From Scatomorpha pullicola (GTDB lineage: Bacteria > Bacillota > Clostridia > Oscillospirales > Oscillospiraceae): DNA of 7,870 bases. Of the stretch, positions 1 to 6,465 are shown one piece after another. Under the pieces are notes generated by a model. That model was not told the DNA's origin and searched no databases. It saw only the letters and a list, made by a program, of their open reading frames with translations. Location: contig DVJU01000169.1 in assembly GCA_018716545.1 (NCBI GenBank), forward strand, positions 1 through 7,870, in the 5' to 3' direction. Position numbers and translations under genes: made by a program. The stretch's first letter is position 1. Each line of letters starts with the position of its first letter.

Positions 1-1740
1 GAGCTGCTGCGCACGGACGAGCACACCGCGCTCGCCATCGAGACCGCGCTGGGCGCGGCGATACAGAACGTTGTCGTCGACACGCAGAATGACGGCAAGC
101 GCGCCATAGAGTTCCTGCAGCGGCGAAACGCCGGACGCGCCACGTTCCTCCCACTGGACGCCATACGCGGCGGCAGGCTGGACGCCATACCCGGCGGGGA
201 CGAGGGCTGCCTCGGCCTGGCCGTGGATCTGATAGAGTTCGAGGCGAAGTACAAAAACGTGTTCGAGAACCTGCTCGGGCGCACGCTGATAGCCGAGACG
301 CTGACTGACGCCATAGCCATTTCCCGCCGCAACGGCGGCAGGGTGAAGATAGTCACCCTGGACGGGCAGGTCATGAACGCGGGCGGCTCCATGACCGGCG
401 GCAGCGCCGGGAAGAACGCGGGCATCCTCTCGCGCCGCAGCGAGCTTGAAAAGCTCCAGGCTGGGCGCGGTAGGCTGGCCAGACGCCGCGACGAGCTGAC
501 GTCCAGGACGGACGAGCTCAAGCGCACGCTGACCGCCGCGCGCTACGAGCTGGACGTCGCCACGCAGGAGATACAGACGATAAACAACGAGCTGGCCTCC
601 CTGGCCGCCGAGCGCCGCACGACGGAGAACGCCGCCGGGCAGTTCGAGGCTCTGATGGCCGGCCTGACCGGCGACAGCGCCGCGCGCGAGAAGGCGATAA
701 GCGACGTGCTCGCGGCGGCGGACAGCTACCGGCGCGAGCTGGACGAGATCCGGAGCGCCATAGACGCCCTGAACGCCGAGGCCGACAAGATACGCGCCTC
801 CATCAGCGAGGCGACGTCAAGCCGCCTGGAGGTCGAGGGCGAGCGCACGCGCACCGACAAGGCCGCGCAGGAGAAGAACGCCGCCATACTCGACCTGGAG
901 CGCGCCCTTGCCCGCGCCGAGCAGAAGAAGCTCTCCGCCGAAATGGAGGAGAAGCAGCTGACGGACAAGCTCTGGGACGGCTACGAGCTGAGCCACAGCG
1001 CCGCCGAGGCCATACGCCAGCCGGTGGAGAGCCGGCCGAAGGCCGCCCGCCGCATATCTGAGCTGCGCCGCGAGATGACCTCGCTGGGCAACCCGAACAT
1101 CGGCGCCATCGACGAGTACGCACGCGTGAGCGAGCGGTACGAGTTCCTCGCCGGACAGCGCGACGACGTCGAAAAGGCAAAGAATGAGCTTTTGGGTATA
1201 ATTACCGACATAACCGGGGAAATGAGAAGTATATTCTCGCGCGAGTTCACCGCCATAAACGAGAGCTTCAAGGAGACGTTCACGGAGCTGTTCGGCGGCG
1301 GCAGCGCGGAGCTTACGATAACCCCCGCCGACGACGTGCTGGGCGGCGACATAGACATCCGTGTCCAGCCGCCCGGAAAGGCGGTCACGACGCTGACGCT
1401 GCTCTCCGGCGGCGAGATGGCCTTTGTGGCCATAGCGCTGTACTTTGCGATAATCAAGATACGCCCCACGCCGTTTTGCGTGATGGACGAGATAGAGGCC
1501 GCGCTGGACGAGGCGAACGTCAACCGCTTCGCCAGCCACATGCGCGAGCTGGCCGACAAGACGCAGTTCATAGTCATCACCCACAGGCGCGGCACGATGG
1601 AGGAGGCCGACAGGCTCTACGGCGTGACGATGCAGGAGAAGGGCGTCTCCAAGGTGATAGAGCTGGATCTGGACGAAGCTACAAAGCAGATAGAGGAGGA
1701 AGACAATGGGATTCTTCGACAAGATAAAGCAGGGGCTTGA
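1..1740 (+). CDS. smc: Chromosome partition/condensin protein Smc, C-terminal part (5' end outside window)
   Basis: Frame 1 is open from the first base to a TGA at 1738-1740, giving 579 residues with no start in the window. Smc is the ATPase of bacterial condensin (with ScpA/ScpB), which extrudes and organises chromosomal DNA in the nucleoid. Visible parts, numbered within this fragment: hinge at about 1-135, ending in the glycine-rich GGSMTGG (128-134); a Glu/Arg/Ala-rich return coiled coil at about 140-355; and the C-terminal ABC half-head from about 359 (LGNPNIGAIDEY). The head carries the ABC signature LSGGE (468-472), Walker B FCVMDE (492-497), a D-loop region (AALDEANV) and the H-loop His (ITHRRGTM, H528). 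Walker A lies in the missing N-terminal half. The signature continues as MAF rather than the more common RAL, and the return arm seems short (see findings). An AT-rich codon island lies at about 1183-1240. The last codons overlap ftsY by 35 nt. Identification is firm. Confidence 0.97.
   Translation, partial: ELLRTDEHTALAIETALGAAIQNVVVDTQNDGKRAIEFLQRRNAGRATFLPLDAIRGGRLDAIPGGDEGCLGLAVDLIEFEAKYKNVFENLLGRTLIAETLTDAIAISRRNGGRVKIVTLDGQVMNAGGSMTGGSAGKNAGILSRRSELEKLQAGRGRLARRRDELTSRTDELKRTLTAARYELDVATQEIQTINNELASLAAERRTTENAAGQFEALMAGLTGDSAAREKAISDVLAAADSYRRELDEIRSAIDALNAEADKIRASISEATSSRLEVEGERTRTDKAAQEKNAAILDLERALARAEQKKLSAEMEEKQLTDKLWDGYELSHSAAEAIRQPVESRPKAARRISELRREMTSLGNPNIGAIDEYARVSERYEFLAGQRDDVEKAKNELLGIITDITGEMRSIFSREFTAINESFKETFTELFGGGSAELTITPADDVLGGDIDIRVQPPGKAVTTLTLLSGGEMAFVAIALYFAIIKIRPTPFCVMDEIEAALDEANVNRFASHMRELADKTQFIVITHRRGTMEEADRLYGVTMQEKGVSKVIELDLDEATKQIEEEDNGILRQDKAGA
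1197..1202 (+). promoter_or_regulatory. Possible internal -10 box (TATAAT) within smc
   Basis: A perfect TATAAT stands at 1197-1202, preceded by GGG, inside a local AT-rich codon island (about 1183-1240) in otherwise GC-rich smc. No good -35 is seen: at 17-nt spacing (1174-1179) the hexamer is AAGGCA, matching TTGACA at three positions. The TG of an extended -10 is one base out of register. If active, it would start transcription near 1209, about 500 nt upstream of ftsY. Weak prediction from sequence alone. Confidence 0.25.
1693..1700 (+). promoter_or_regulatory. Ribosome-binding site of ftsY inside smc
   Basis: GAGGAGGA lies 5 nt before the ATG at 1706 and within the smc reading frame, where it encodes part of an acidic run. 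This strong Shine-Dalgarno supports the ATG at 1706 as the ftsY start despite the 35-nt overlap with smc. Confidence 0.8.
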
Positions 1741-2602
1741 AAAGACCCGCCGCCAGATGGGCGGATTGTTCGCCGAGTTCACCGGCGAGAACGAGGAGTT
1801 CTTTGAGGAGCTGGAGGACTCGCTGATACTGGCCGACGCCGGAGCGGACACCGCCATGAAGGCGGTGGAGGAGCTGCGCGAGCGCGTGCGCGCCAACGCC
1901 CTGCGCGGCGCGGACGAGGTCAAGGGCGCGCTGGTGGACATCCTGGCCGAGCACCTGAGCGTGGGCAGCTTTGAGCTGGAGCTGGAGACCAAGCCCTCCG
2001 TCATACTCATGGTGGGCGTGAACGGCGTGGGCAAGACGACCACGATAGGCAAGCTGGCCGCGAAATACACCGCCGAGGGCAAGAAGGTTCTCCTGGCCGC
2101 GGCGGACACCTTCCGCGCCGCCGCCGCCGAGCAGCTCACCGTCTGGGCAGAGCGCGCGCACTGCGAGATAGTCAAGCACGGCGAAGGCTCCGACCCCGGC
2201 GCCGTGGTGTTCGACGCCGTCAGTGCCGCCAAGGCGCGCGGAGCGGACATCGTGATAGTCGACACGGCCGGCAGGCTGCACAACAAGGCCAACCTCATGA
2301 ACGAGCTGGCCAAGATCCGCCGCATCATACTGCGCGAGCTGCCTGAGGCCTCGCTGGAGACGCTGATGGTAATAGACGCGACCACGGGACAGAACGGGCT
2401 TATCCAGGCCAAGCAGTTTTCCGACACCGCCGCCATCACCGGCATCGTGCTGACCAAGCTGGACGGCACGGCCAAGGGCGGCATAGTGTTCGCAATCGCC
2501 AACGAGATGGGCGTGCCCGTCAAGTTTATCGGCGTCGGCGAGGGCGTCGACGACCTGATGCCCTTCGAGCCCAAGAGCTTTGCGGAGGCGCTGCTGTCAT
2601 GA
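1706..2602 (+). CDS. ftsY: Signal recognition particle receptor FtsY (SRP GTPase)
   Basis: 298 residues. FtsY docks SRP-ribosome-nascent chain complexes at the inner face of the membrane and hands them to SecYEG through reciprocal GTPase activation with Ffh. The protein starts with the amphipathic helix typical of FtsY (GFFDKIKQGLEKTR), followed by the helical N domain to about residue 90. The G domain has G1 GVNGVGKT (104-111), the SRP-GTPase motif DTFRAAA (134-140), G3 DTAGR (186-190), G4 TKLD (250-253) and the closing GVGEG (276-280). The acidic A domain of E. coli FtsY is absent, as is common in Gram-positives. The start is the ATG after a strong GAGGAGGA. The gene begins 35 nt inside smc and ends in an ATGA overlap with the next gene, so translational coupling on both sides is likely. 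The family is certain. Confidence 0.98.
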   Translation: MGFFDKIKQGLEKTRRQMGGLFAEFTGENEEFFEELEDSLILADAGADTAMKAVEELRERVRANALRGADEVKGALVDILAEHLSVGSFELELETKPSVILMVGVNGVGKTTTIGKLAAKYTAEGKKVLLAAADTFRAAAAEQLTVWAERAHCEIVKHGEGSDPGAVVFDAVSAAKARGADIVIVDTAGRLHNKANLMNELAKIRRIILRELPEASLETLMVIDATTGQNGLIQAKQFSDTAAITGIVLTKLDGTAKGGIVFAIANEMGVPVKFIGVGEGVDDLMPFEPKSFAEALLS

Positions 2603-3198
2603 AACTGATACTCGCTTCCAACAACGCGCACAAGGCGAAGGAGTTCCGCGAGATACTCGCCCCGCTCGGCATAGAGGTCGTCACGCAGAGCGAGGCGGGC
2701 TGCGACTTCGAGGCCGACGAGACGGGCGTCACCTTTGAGGAGAACGCCTATATCAAGGCCGAGGCGGCGATGAAGGCCACCGGCCTTGCGGCCGTGAGCG
2801 ACGATTCAGGGCTTGAGGTGGACGCGCTGGGCGGCGAGCCAGGGGTGCACTCGGCACGCTACACCGGCCGCCACGAGGACTCGGACGCCGACCGCAGGGC
2901 GTTCCTGATGAAAAAGCTCGAGGGCGTGGAACATCGTTCGGCACGTTTCGTCTCAGCGATATGCTGTGCCTTCCCGAACGGCGACGTGCTCCGCGCGCGC
3001 GGCACCTGCGAGGGCGAGATAGCCACCCGCGAGGCCGGTGAAAACGGCTTCGGCTATGACGCGATGTTCATACCCGAAGGCTCTGAGCGCACGATGGCGG
3101 AGCTGAGCGCCGACGAGAAAAACGCCATATCCCACCGGGGACGCGCCCTGCGCGAGTTCGCCCGGCTGTTAAAGGAGTATTGCGATGCTGACAAGTAA
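2599..3198 (+). CDS. rdgB: XTP/dITP pyrophosphatase (RdgB/HAM1 family)
   Basis: 199 residues, the usual length of the family. The enzyme hydrolyses deaminated purine nucleoside triphosphates (XTP, dITP, ITP) to monophosphate and pyrophosphate in the cytosol, keeping damaged bases out of DNA and RNA. Seen in order: the substrate-binding start LILASNNAHKAKE (3-15); FEENAYIKAEAA (47-57); the metal/catalytic SDDSGLEVDAL (67-77, with the Asp pair at 68-69); GVHSARY (82-88); the base-recognition GFGYDAMF (150-157); and the C-terminal AELSADEKNAISHRGRA (167-183) with the base-contacting SHR. The start is the ATG of an ATGA overlap with the ftsY stop, so it is probably translated by re-initiation; no strong Shine-Dalgarno stands in front of it. 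The end overlaps yhbY by 14 nt. All family motifs are intact. Exact substrate preference cannot be read from sequence. Confidence 0.97.
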   Translation: MKLILASNNAHKAKEFREILAPLGIEVVTQSEAGCDFEADETGVTFEENAYIKAEAAMKATGLAAVSDDSGLEVDALGGEPGVHSARYTGRHEDSDADRRAFLMKKLEGVEHRSARFVSAICCAFPNGDVLRARGTCEGEIATREAGENGFGYDAMFIPEGSERTMAELSADEKNAISHRGRALREFARLLKEYCDADK

Positions 3199-3493
3199 AC
3201 AGAGAGCCTACCTTCGCGGCCTGGCCGCAAAGGAGGACACGATACTGCAAATAGGCAAGGACGGCATAACCGAAAAGACCGCGGAGACGATGAGCGACAT
3301 GCTCCGCGCGCGCGAGCTGGTTAAAGGCCGCGTGCTGGAGAACTCCATGCTCACCGCCCGCGAGGCCTGCGAGACGCTGTCCGCCAGATGCCGCGCCGAG
3401 CAGGTACAGGTCATAGGCAGCAAGTTTGTGCTCTACAAGCGCAACGAGCAAAAGCCCGTGATCGAGCTGCCGAAGGCGGCGAAGAAGAAATGA
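3185..3493 (+). CDS. yhbY: YhbY-type CRM-domain RNA-binding protein (ribosome assembly)
   Basis: 102 residues, a single CRM domain. Proteins of this family (YhbY in E. coli, YqeI in Bacillus) associate with pre-50S particles and are thought to assist large-subunit assembly. The typical opening LTSKQRAYLRGLA (2-14), the GxxG-type RNA-binding loop IGKDGIT (23-29) and the closing strand block VIGSKFVLYKRNEQKPVIELP (about 76-96) are all present, followed by a lysine-rich tail AAKKK. The start is the ATG after AAAGGAG (3171-3177, spacing 7 nt), which lies inside the end of the upstream pyrophosphatase gene (14-nt overlap). Its stop overlaps the nadD start as ATGA. Being next to rsfS and leuS in the same operon fits a translation-related role. 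The family is clear; the molecular role is from family knowledge. Confidence 0.95.
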   Translation: MLTSKQRAYLRGLAAKEDTILQIGKDGITEKTAETMSDMLRARELVKGRVLENSMLTAREACETLSARCRAEQVQVIGSKFVLYKRNEQKPVIELPKAAKKK

Positions 3494-4656
3494 GGCTGGC
3501 CTTTTACGGCGGGAGCTTCAACCCGCCGCACCCGGCGCACGTGCGCGCCTGCCGCCTCGCCTGCGAGGCGTTGAAGCCTGACAAGCTGCTCGTTATCCCG
3601 GCCGCCACGCCGCCGCACAAGCCCCTGCCCGAGGGCAGCCCGGACGCCAACGAGCGCATGGCGCTCACCCGCATTGCCTTCCGCGATCTCCCCGAGGCCG
3701 AGGTCTCGGACATGGAGCTGCACAGGGCGGGGCGTAGCTACACCTCCGACACGGTGGCCGAGCTGAGGCGCGAGTATCCGGACGCGGAGCTCGTGATGAT
3801 CATGGGCACGGACATGCTTTTGAGCTTTGAGACCTGGCACGAGTGGCGCTATATACTCTCGGAGGCCAGCCTGGCCGTGCTGCCGAGGGACGAGGGCGAC
3901 CTGGAGCCAATACGCCGCATGGCTGAGCACCTGCGCATAAGCTGCGGCGCCGTCGTCTATGTGCTGGACGTGGCTCCGCTGCCGATGTCCAGCAGCGGCA
4001 TGCGCGAGCTGCTGGTGAACCGCCGCGGCGCCGGCGAGCTGGACGGCGAGGTGTACGAGCGGATAATCAGGACGCGCGACTACGGCGCGAAGCCGCAGCT
4101 CGACTGGCTCAGGGAGAGAGCCTATGCGTACCTGAAGCCCGGCAGGATACCGCATGTGGCGGGCTGCGAGCACGAGGCCGTAAAGCTGGCTGAGCGTTGG
4201 GGCGCAGACCCCGGAGACGCGGCCGAAGCCGGTATTTTGCACGACATCACCAAAAAACTTACGATGCCGGAGCAGTTGAAGTTGGCAGAAAAATATGGTA
4301 TAGTGTTTGACGCGCTCGAGCGCGAGAATCTCAAGCTCACGCACGCCATAACGGGCGCAGCACTGTCCAGGGAAGTCTTCGGCGTGACCGACGAGGTGTA
4401 CGGCGCCATACGCTGGCACACCACCGGCAGACCGGATATGACACTGTTGGAGAAGCTGATATATCTGGCAGATTATATCGAGCCTACGCGCGACTTTGAA
4501 GGCGTGGAGCCGCTGCGCGCGCTGGCCTATGAGGACATCGACGCCGCCATGGCGCTCGGGCTGAAAATGAGCCTCGAGGAGCTGAAGGCCGGCGGGATAG
4601 TGCCGCACAGCGCCACCGTCGAGGCGCTCAGGTGGTACGGAAAGGACAGAACTTAA
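3490..4656 (+). CDS. nadD: Fused nicotinate-nucleotide adenylyltransferase (NadD) and YqeK-type HD phosphohydrolase
   Basis: 388 residues in one uninterrupted frame. Residues 1-195 are NadD, which joins ATP and nicotinate mononucleotide to form deamido-NAD. Seen are the nucleotidyltransferase start GGSFNPPHPAH (7-17, His14 and His17), IPAATPPHKP (36-45), the MGTDMLLSFETWHEW block (105-119) and SSSGMRELL (167-175, matching ISSTxIR). Residues 205-388 are an HD-domain hydrolase of the YqeK type, a family described as cleaving Ap4A symmetrically to ADP: metal ligands His222 (RIPH), HD at 251-252 (GILHDITKK), His285 (LTHAITG), His310 (RWHTTG) and Asp328 (LADYIEP). In Bacillus these are two adjacent genes. 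The ATG at 3490 overlaps the yhbY stop (ATGA). An upstream in-frame extension to 3388 is rejected because homology begins at this Met. Oddity: HPAH replaces the usual HxGH. An AT-rich patch with a promoter-like sequence lies in the HD part (about 4234-4313). Confidence 0.94.
   Translation: MRLAFYGGSFNPPHPAHVRACRLACEALKPDKLLVIPAATPPHKPLPEGSPDANERMALTRIAFRDLPEAEVSDMELHRAGRSYTSDTVAELRREYPDAELVMIMGTDMLLSFETWHEWRYILSEASLAVLPRDEGDLEPIRRMAEHLRISCGAVVYVLDVAPLPMSSSGMRELLVNRRGAGELDGEVYERIIRTRDYGAKPQLDWLRERAYAYLKPGRIPHVAGCEHEAVKLAERWGADPGDAAEAGILHDITKKLTMPEQLKLAEKYGIVFDALERENLKLTHAITGAALSREVFGVTDEVYGAIRWHTTGRPDMTLLEKLIYLADYIEPTRDFEGVEPLRALAYEDIDAAMALGLKMSLEELKAGGIVPHSATVEALRWYGKDRT
4276..4304 (+). promoter_or_regulatory. 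Predicted internal sigma-A-type promoter inside the yqeK part
   Basis: TTGAAG (4276-4281), a 17-nt spacer and TATAGT (4299-4304), with TG at 4296-4297 making an extended -10 (TGGTATAGT). It lies in an AT-rich island whose codons (TTG, AAA, GAA, TAT, GGT, TTT) differ from the surrounding GC-rich choices. A start near 4311 would give a transcript beginning about 345 nt upstream of the LCP gene, so LCP, rsfS and leuS could be expressed apart from the upstream genes. Sequence-only prediction, but of good quality for a GC-rich genome. Confidence 0.5.
4639..4646 (+). promoter_or_regulatory. Ribosome-binding site of the LCP gene, within nadD
   Basis: GGAAAGGA ends 9 nt before the ATG at 4656. It favours that ATG over an in-frame GTG at 4632, which would put this site inside the coding sequence. 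The ATG shares one base with the TAA of the upstream gene (TAATG). Confidence 0.7.
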
Positions 4657-6056
4657 TGCACCTCTTTGGCGGAAACGGAAAGGGCGGGAAGCACAGCGCT
4701 TCCGGCCGCGGCTCCGGCAGCGACGCCGGCCGCGAACCCTACGACGGCGGGTATTACGACGACCGCAGCCATGGCCGGCGCGAATACGGCCGGCAGGAAT
4801 ATGAACGGAGAGAGTACTCCGAGTACAACGATTATGACCTTGACGACGACTACGATTACGACCGGAGGTACAAAGCCCGGCAGCAGCGGTATGCTTCGCG
4901 CCAGGCGGCGTACAACGACGAGGGGCGCAGACGCTTCGCAAGCGATGACATAATCTCGCGCGAGGAGCGCAGGGCGTCCAGGCCGCGCTGGCCGCGCAGG
5001 CTGGCGGTGACCCTCGGTATCCTGGCGGTGATAATAATCGGAGCCTTCGCCTGGTACCGCAGCTGGGCCAAGGCGCCGGACACAGCCGGCGGCGGGCTGA
5101 ACGACTACGGCACCCCGGCTCCTGAGGAGACGGGCATAGCCGCCGTAGCCCCCGACAGCACGGGCAACAAGCGCGACGGCGTCTACACCTTCCTGGTGTC
5201 GGGAATAGACGTCGTGGGCTATCACAACGACACCAACCTGGTGGGCATGTTCGACACCGTCAACGGCAAGCTGAACATAGTCAGCCTGCCCCGAGACATG
5301 CTGGTCAACATCGGACTGAACATCAAGAAGATAAACCAGCCCTATGCGGCGGCGAAGAACAACAACCAGGACGCCACTCAGGCGCTGCTGGACACCGTGG
5401 CGGATATTCTCGGCTACGAGGTCGACATGTACGCTTTCGTCAACATCCAGGCGGCGGCAGACATAGTCGACGCCATAGGCGGCGTCAACTTCACCATCCC
5501 GTTCGACATGGACTGGGACGCGCCGGATCAGGATTTGTACATCCACATCAAGGCCGGCCCGCAGACGCTCAACGGCGAGAACTTCGTCAACGCCATGCGC
5601 TTCCGTATGTCCAACGACGGCTCGCACTCCTACGCGGGCGGCGACATAGAGCGCATCGAGTTCCAGCAGGAGCTGCTGATGGCGCTGGCCCAGCAGCTGC
5701 TGCAGATAGGCAACGTGCTGAACATCGGCCAGATATACAGCGCAGTCATGGAAAACACGGAGACCAACGTCTCGCTGGGCAATATCGCCTACCTGCTGGA
5801 GCAGTTCATGAAGCTCGACAGCGAGGATATAACATTCCAGACCATCCCCAACCGTATGGACGGCATGATAAACGGCCTTAACTATGTCATGCCCATCATA
5901 GACAAATGGCTCGTCATGCTAAACGAGTACCTCAACCCCTTCGACGTGGAGATCACTGAGGAGAATATAAACATGATCTCCTACATCGACGGCGTCTGGA
6001 CGATGACGCAGGGGTACATTGAGGGCGGAGAAGGTTCATTTGCAAGCTTTGGATAA
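4656..6056 (+). CDS. LytR-CpsA-Psr (LCP) family cell-wall glycopolymer ligase with long tyrosine-rich cytoplasmic tail
   Basis: 466 residues. LCP enzymes move teichoic-acid or polysaccharide chains from undecaprenyl phosphate onto peptidoglycan at the outer membrane face. Layout: a hydrophilic cytoplasmic region 1-112, very rich in Tyr, Asp, Arg and Gly, with 13 Tyr between 29 and 86 and an REY-type pentad repeat at 41-57; one membrane helix at 116-134, with Arg-rich flank inside; a Pro/Gly/Ala linker to about 172; the LCP domain at about 175-350; and a C-terminal stretch I do not recognise. LCP motifs: D192-T193 (HNDT, where RxDT is usual), LPRD (211-214), KIN, DAIGGVNF (272-279), RFR (315-317) and GDIERIEFQQ (329-338, where RQQ is usual). 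The start is the ATG after GGAAAGGA, one base into the upstream stop. The family is confident; the polymer transferred is unknown. Two motif positions and the long tail are unusual (see findings). Often annotated as a LytR transcriptional regulator, which is outdated. Confidence 0.93.
   Translation: MHLFGGNGKGGKHSASGRGSGSDAGREPYDGGYYDDRSHGRREYGRQEYERREYSEYNDYDLDDDYDYDRRYKARQQRYASRQAAYNDEGRRRFASDDIISREERRASRPRWPRRLAVTLGILAVIIIGAFAWYRSWAKAPDTAGGGLNDYGTPAPEETGIAAVAPDSTGNKRDGVYTFLVSGIDVVGYHNDTNLVGMFDTVNGKLNIVSLPRDMLVNIGLNIKKINQPYAAAKNNNQDATQALLDTVADILGYEVDMYAFVNIQAAADIVDAIGGVNFTIPFDMDWDAPDQDLYIHIKAGPQTLNGENFVNAMRFRMSNDGSHSYAGGDIERIEFQQELLMALAQQLLQIGNVLNIGQIYSAVMENTETNVSLGNIAYLLEQFMKLDSEDITFQTIPNRMDGMINGLNYVMPIIDKWLVMLNEYLNPFDVEITEENINMISYIDGVWTMTQGYIEGGEGSFASFG
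4776..4826 (+). repeat. Short REY pentad repeat in the LCP cytoplasmic tail
   Basis: Residues 41-57 of the LCP protein read as imperfect five-residue units, RREYG, RQEYE, RREYS, then EY, placing Tyr at 44, 49, 54 and 57. The codons differ between units (GAATAC, GAATAT, GAGTAC), so the repeat is conserved in protein more than in DNA. That argues against a recent DNA duplication. Confidence 0.6.
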
Positions 6057-6075
6057 AGAAAAGGAGTTTTGCTCA

Positions 6076-6426
6076 ATGCTGACACCCAGAGAAATAGCCG
6101 CCGAGGCAGCAAAGGCCTTGGAGAATAAGCAGGCGAAGGACATCAAGGTGCTGCACACCTCCGACGTCACCGTGCTTGCGGACTATTTCATCATCTGCAC
6201 CGCCACCAGCTCCACTCACGTGAAGACCCTCACCGACGAGGTCGACCGTGTGCTCAGCGAGGTCGGCGAGCCTCCGCTTCGCCGCGAGGGTTATCGCGGC
6301 GGCGGCTGGATACTGCTGGACTTTGGCTGCGTCATAGTCCATATATTCCAGGAGGATCTGCGCGAGTTCTACAACCTCGAGCACCTCTGGGGAGACGCGC
6401 AGGAGGTGCCCCTCTCATCCCTTTGA
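6076..6426 (+). CDS. rsfS: Ribosomal silencing factor RsfS
   Basis: 116 residues, normal for the family (DUF143, formerly YbeB/iojap-like). RsfS binds ribosomal protein uL14 on the 50S subunit and blocks joining with 30S, lowering translation under nutrient limitation. Seen are the family blocks DVTVLADYFIICTATSSTHV (34-53) and EGYRGGGWILLDFG (about 75-88), then VIVHIFQEDLREFYNLEHLWGDA. In the second block Cys stands where Asp is usual (DFGC for DYGD), a mild deviation. The start is the ATG at 6076 with AAAAGGAG (6059-6066) 9 nt upstream; an in-frame TTG at 6019 would lie inside the LCP gene and is not supported by homology. A 19-nt gap separates it from the LCP stop. The stop codon lies within the CCCTTTGA segment that can form the RNA structure in front of leuS, so termination here may influence leuS. 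Confidence 0.96.
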   Translation: MLTPREIAAEAAKALENKQAKDIKVLHTSDVTVLADYFIICTATSSTHVKTLTDEVDRVLSEVGEPPLRREGYRGGGWILLDFGCVIVHIFQEDLREFYNLEHLWGDAQEVPLSSL

Positions 6427-6465
6427 GGCCCTATGGCCTGAGGCGTGACGCCCGGGTCAAAGGGG
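6418..6465 (+). promoter_or_regulatory. Predicted three-way-junction RNA structure spanning the rsfS stop codon
   Basis: CCCTTTGA (6419-6426, including the rsfS TGA) is the exact reverse complement of TCAAAGGG (6457-6464). This gives an 8-bp closing stem, with a possible extra U-G pair 6418/6465. Inside are two hairpins: GGCC-CTAT-GGCC (6427-6438) and GGCG-TGA-CGCC (6442-6452). No T-run follows, so it is not an intrinsic terminator. An alternative pairing of GGCCC (6427-6431) with GGGCC (6463-6467) is also possible. Read by eye, with no folding energy computed. Confidence 0.5.

Noticed and set aside
817..2631. 604-codon open frame on the minus strand opposite smc and ftsY
   Set aside because: Low-complexity Ser/Ala/Arg translation with no recognisable domain; it mirrors the codon bias of two certain genes on the other strand.
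3388..3489. N-terminal extension of NadD starting inside yhbY
   Set aside because: The nucleotidyltransferase fold begins directly at the Met at 3490, and the extension merely reads yhbY in another frame.
3433..4941. 502-codon open frame on the minus strand opposite nadD-yqeK
   Set aside because: Arg/His/Gly-rich composition typical of a GC-rich shadow frame; it covers a confidently identified gene and has no family signature.
6019..6075. N-terminal extension of RsfS or a promoter upstream of it
   Set aside because: Family homology and a good ribosome-binding site place the start at 6076. TTGAGG at 6019 has no matching -10 at 16-18 nt.
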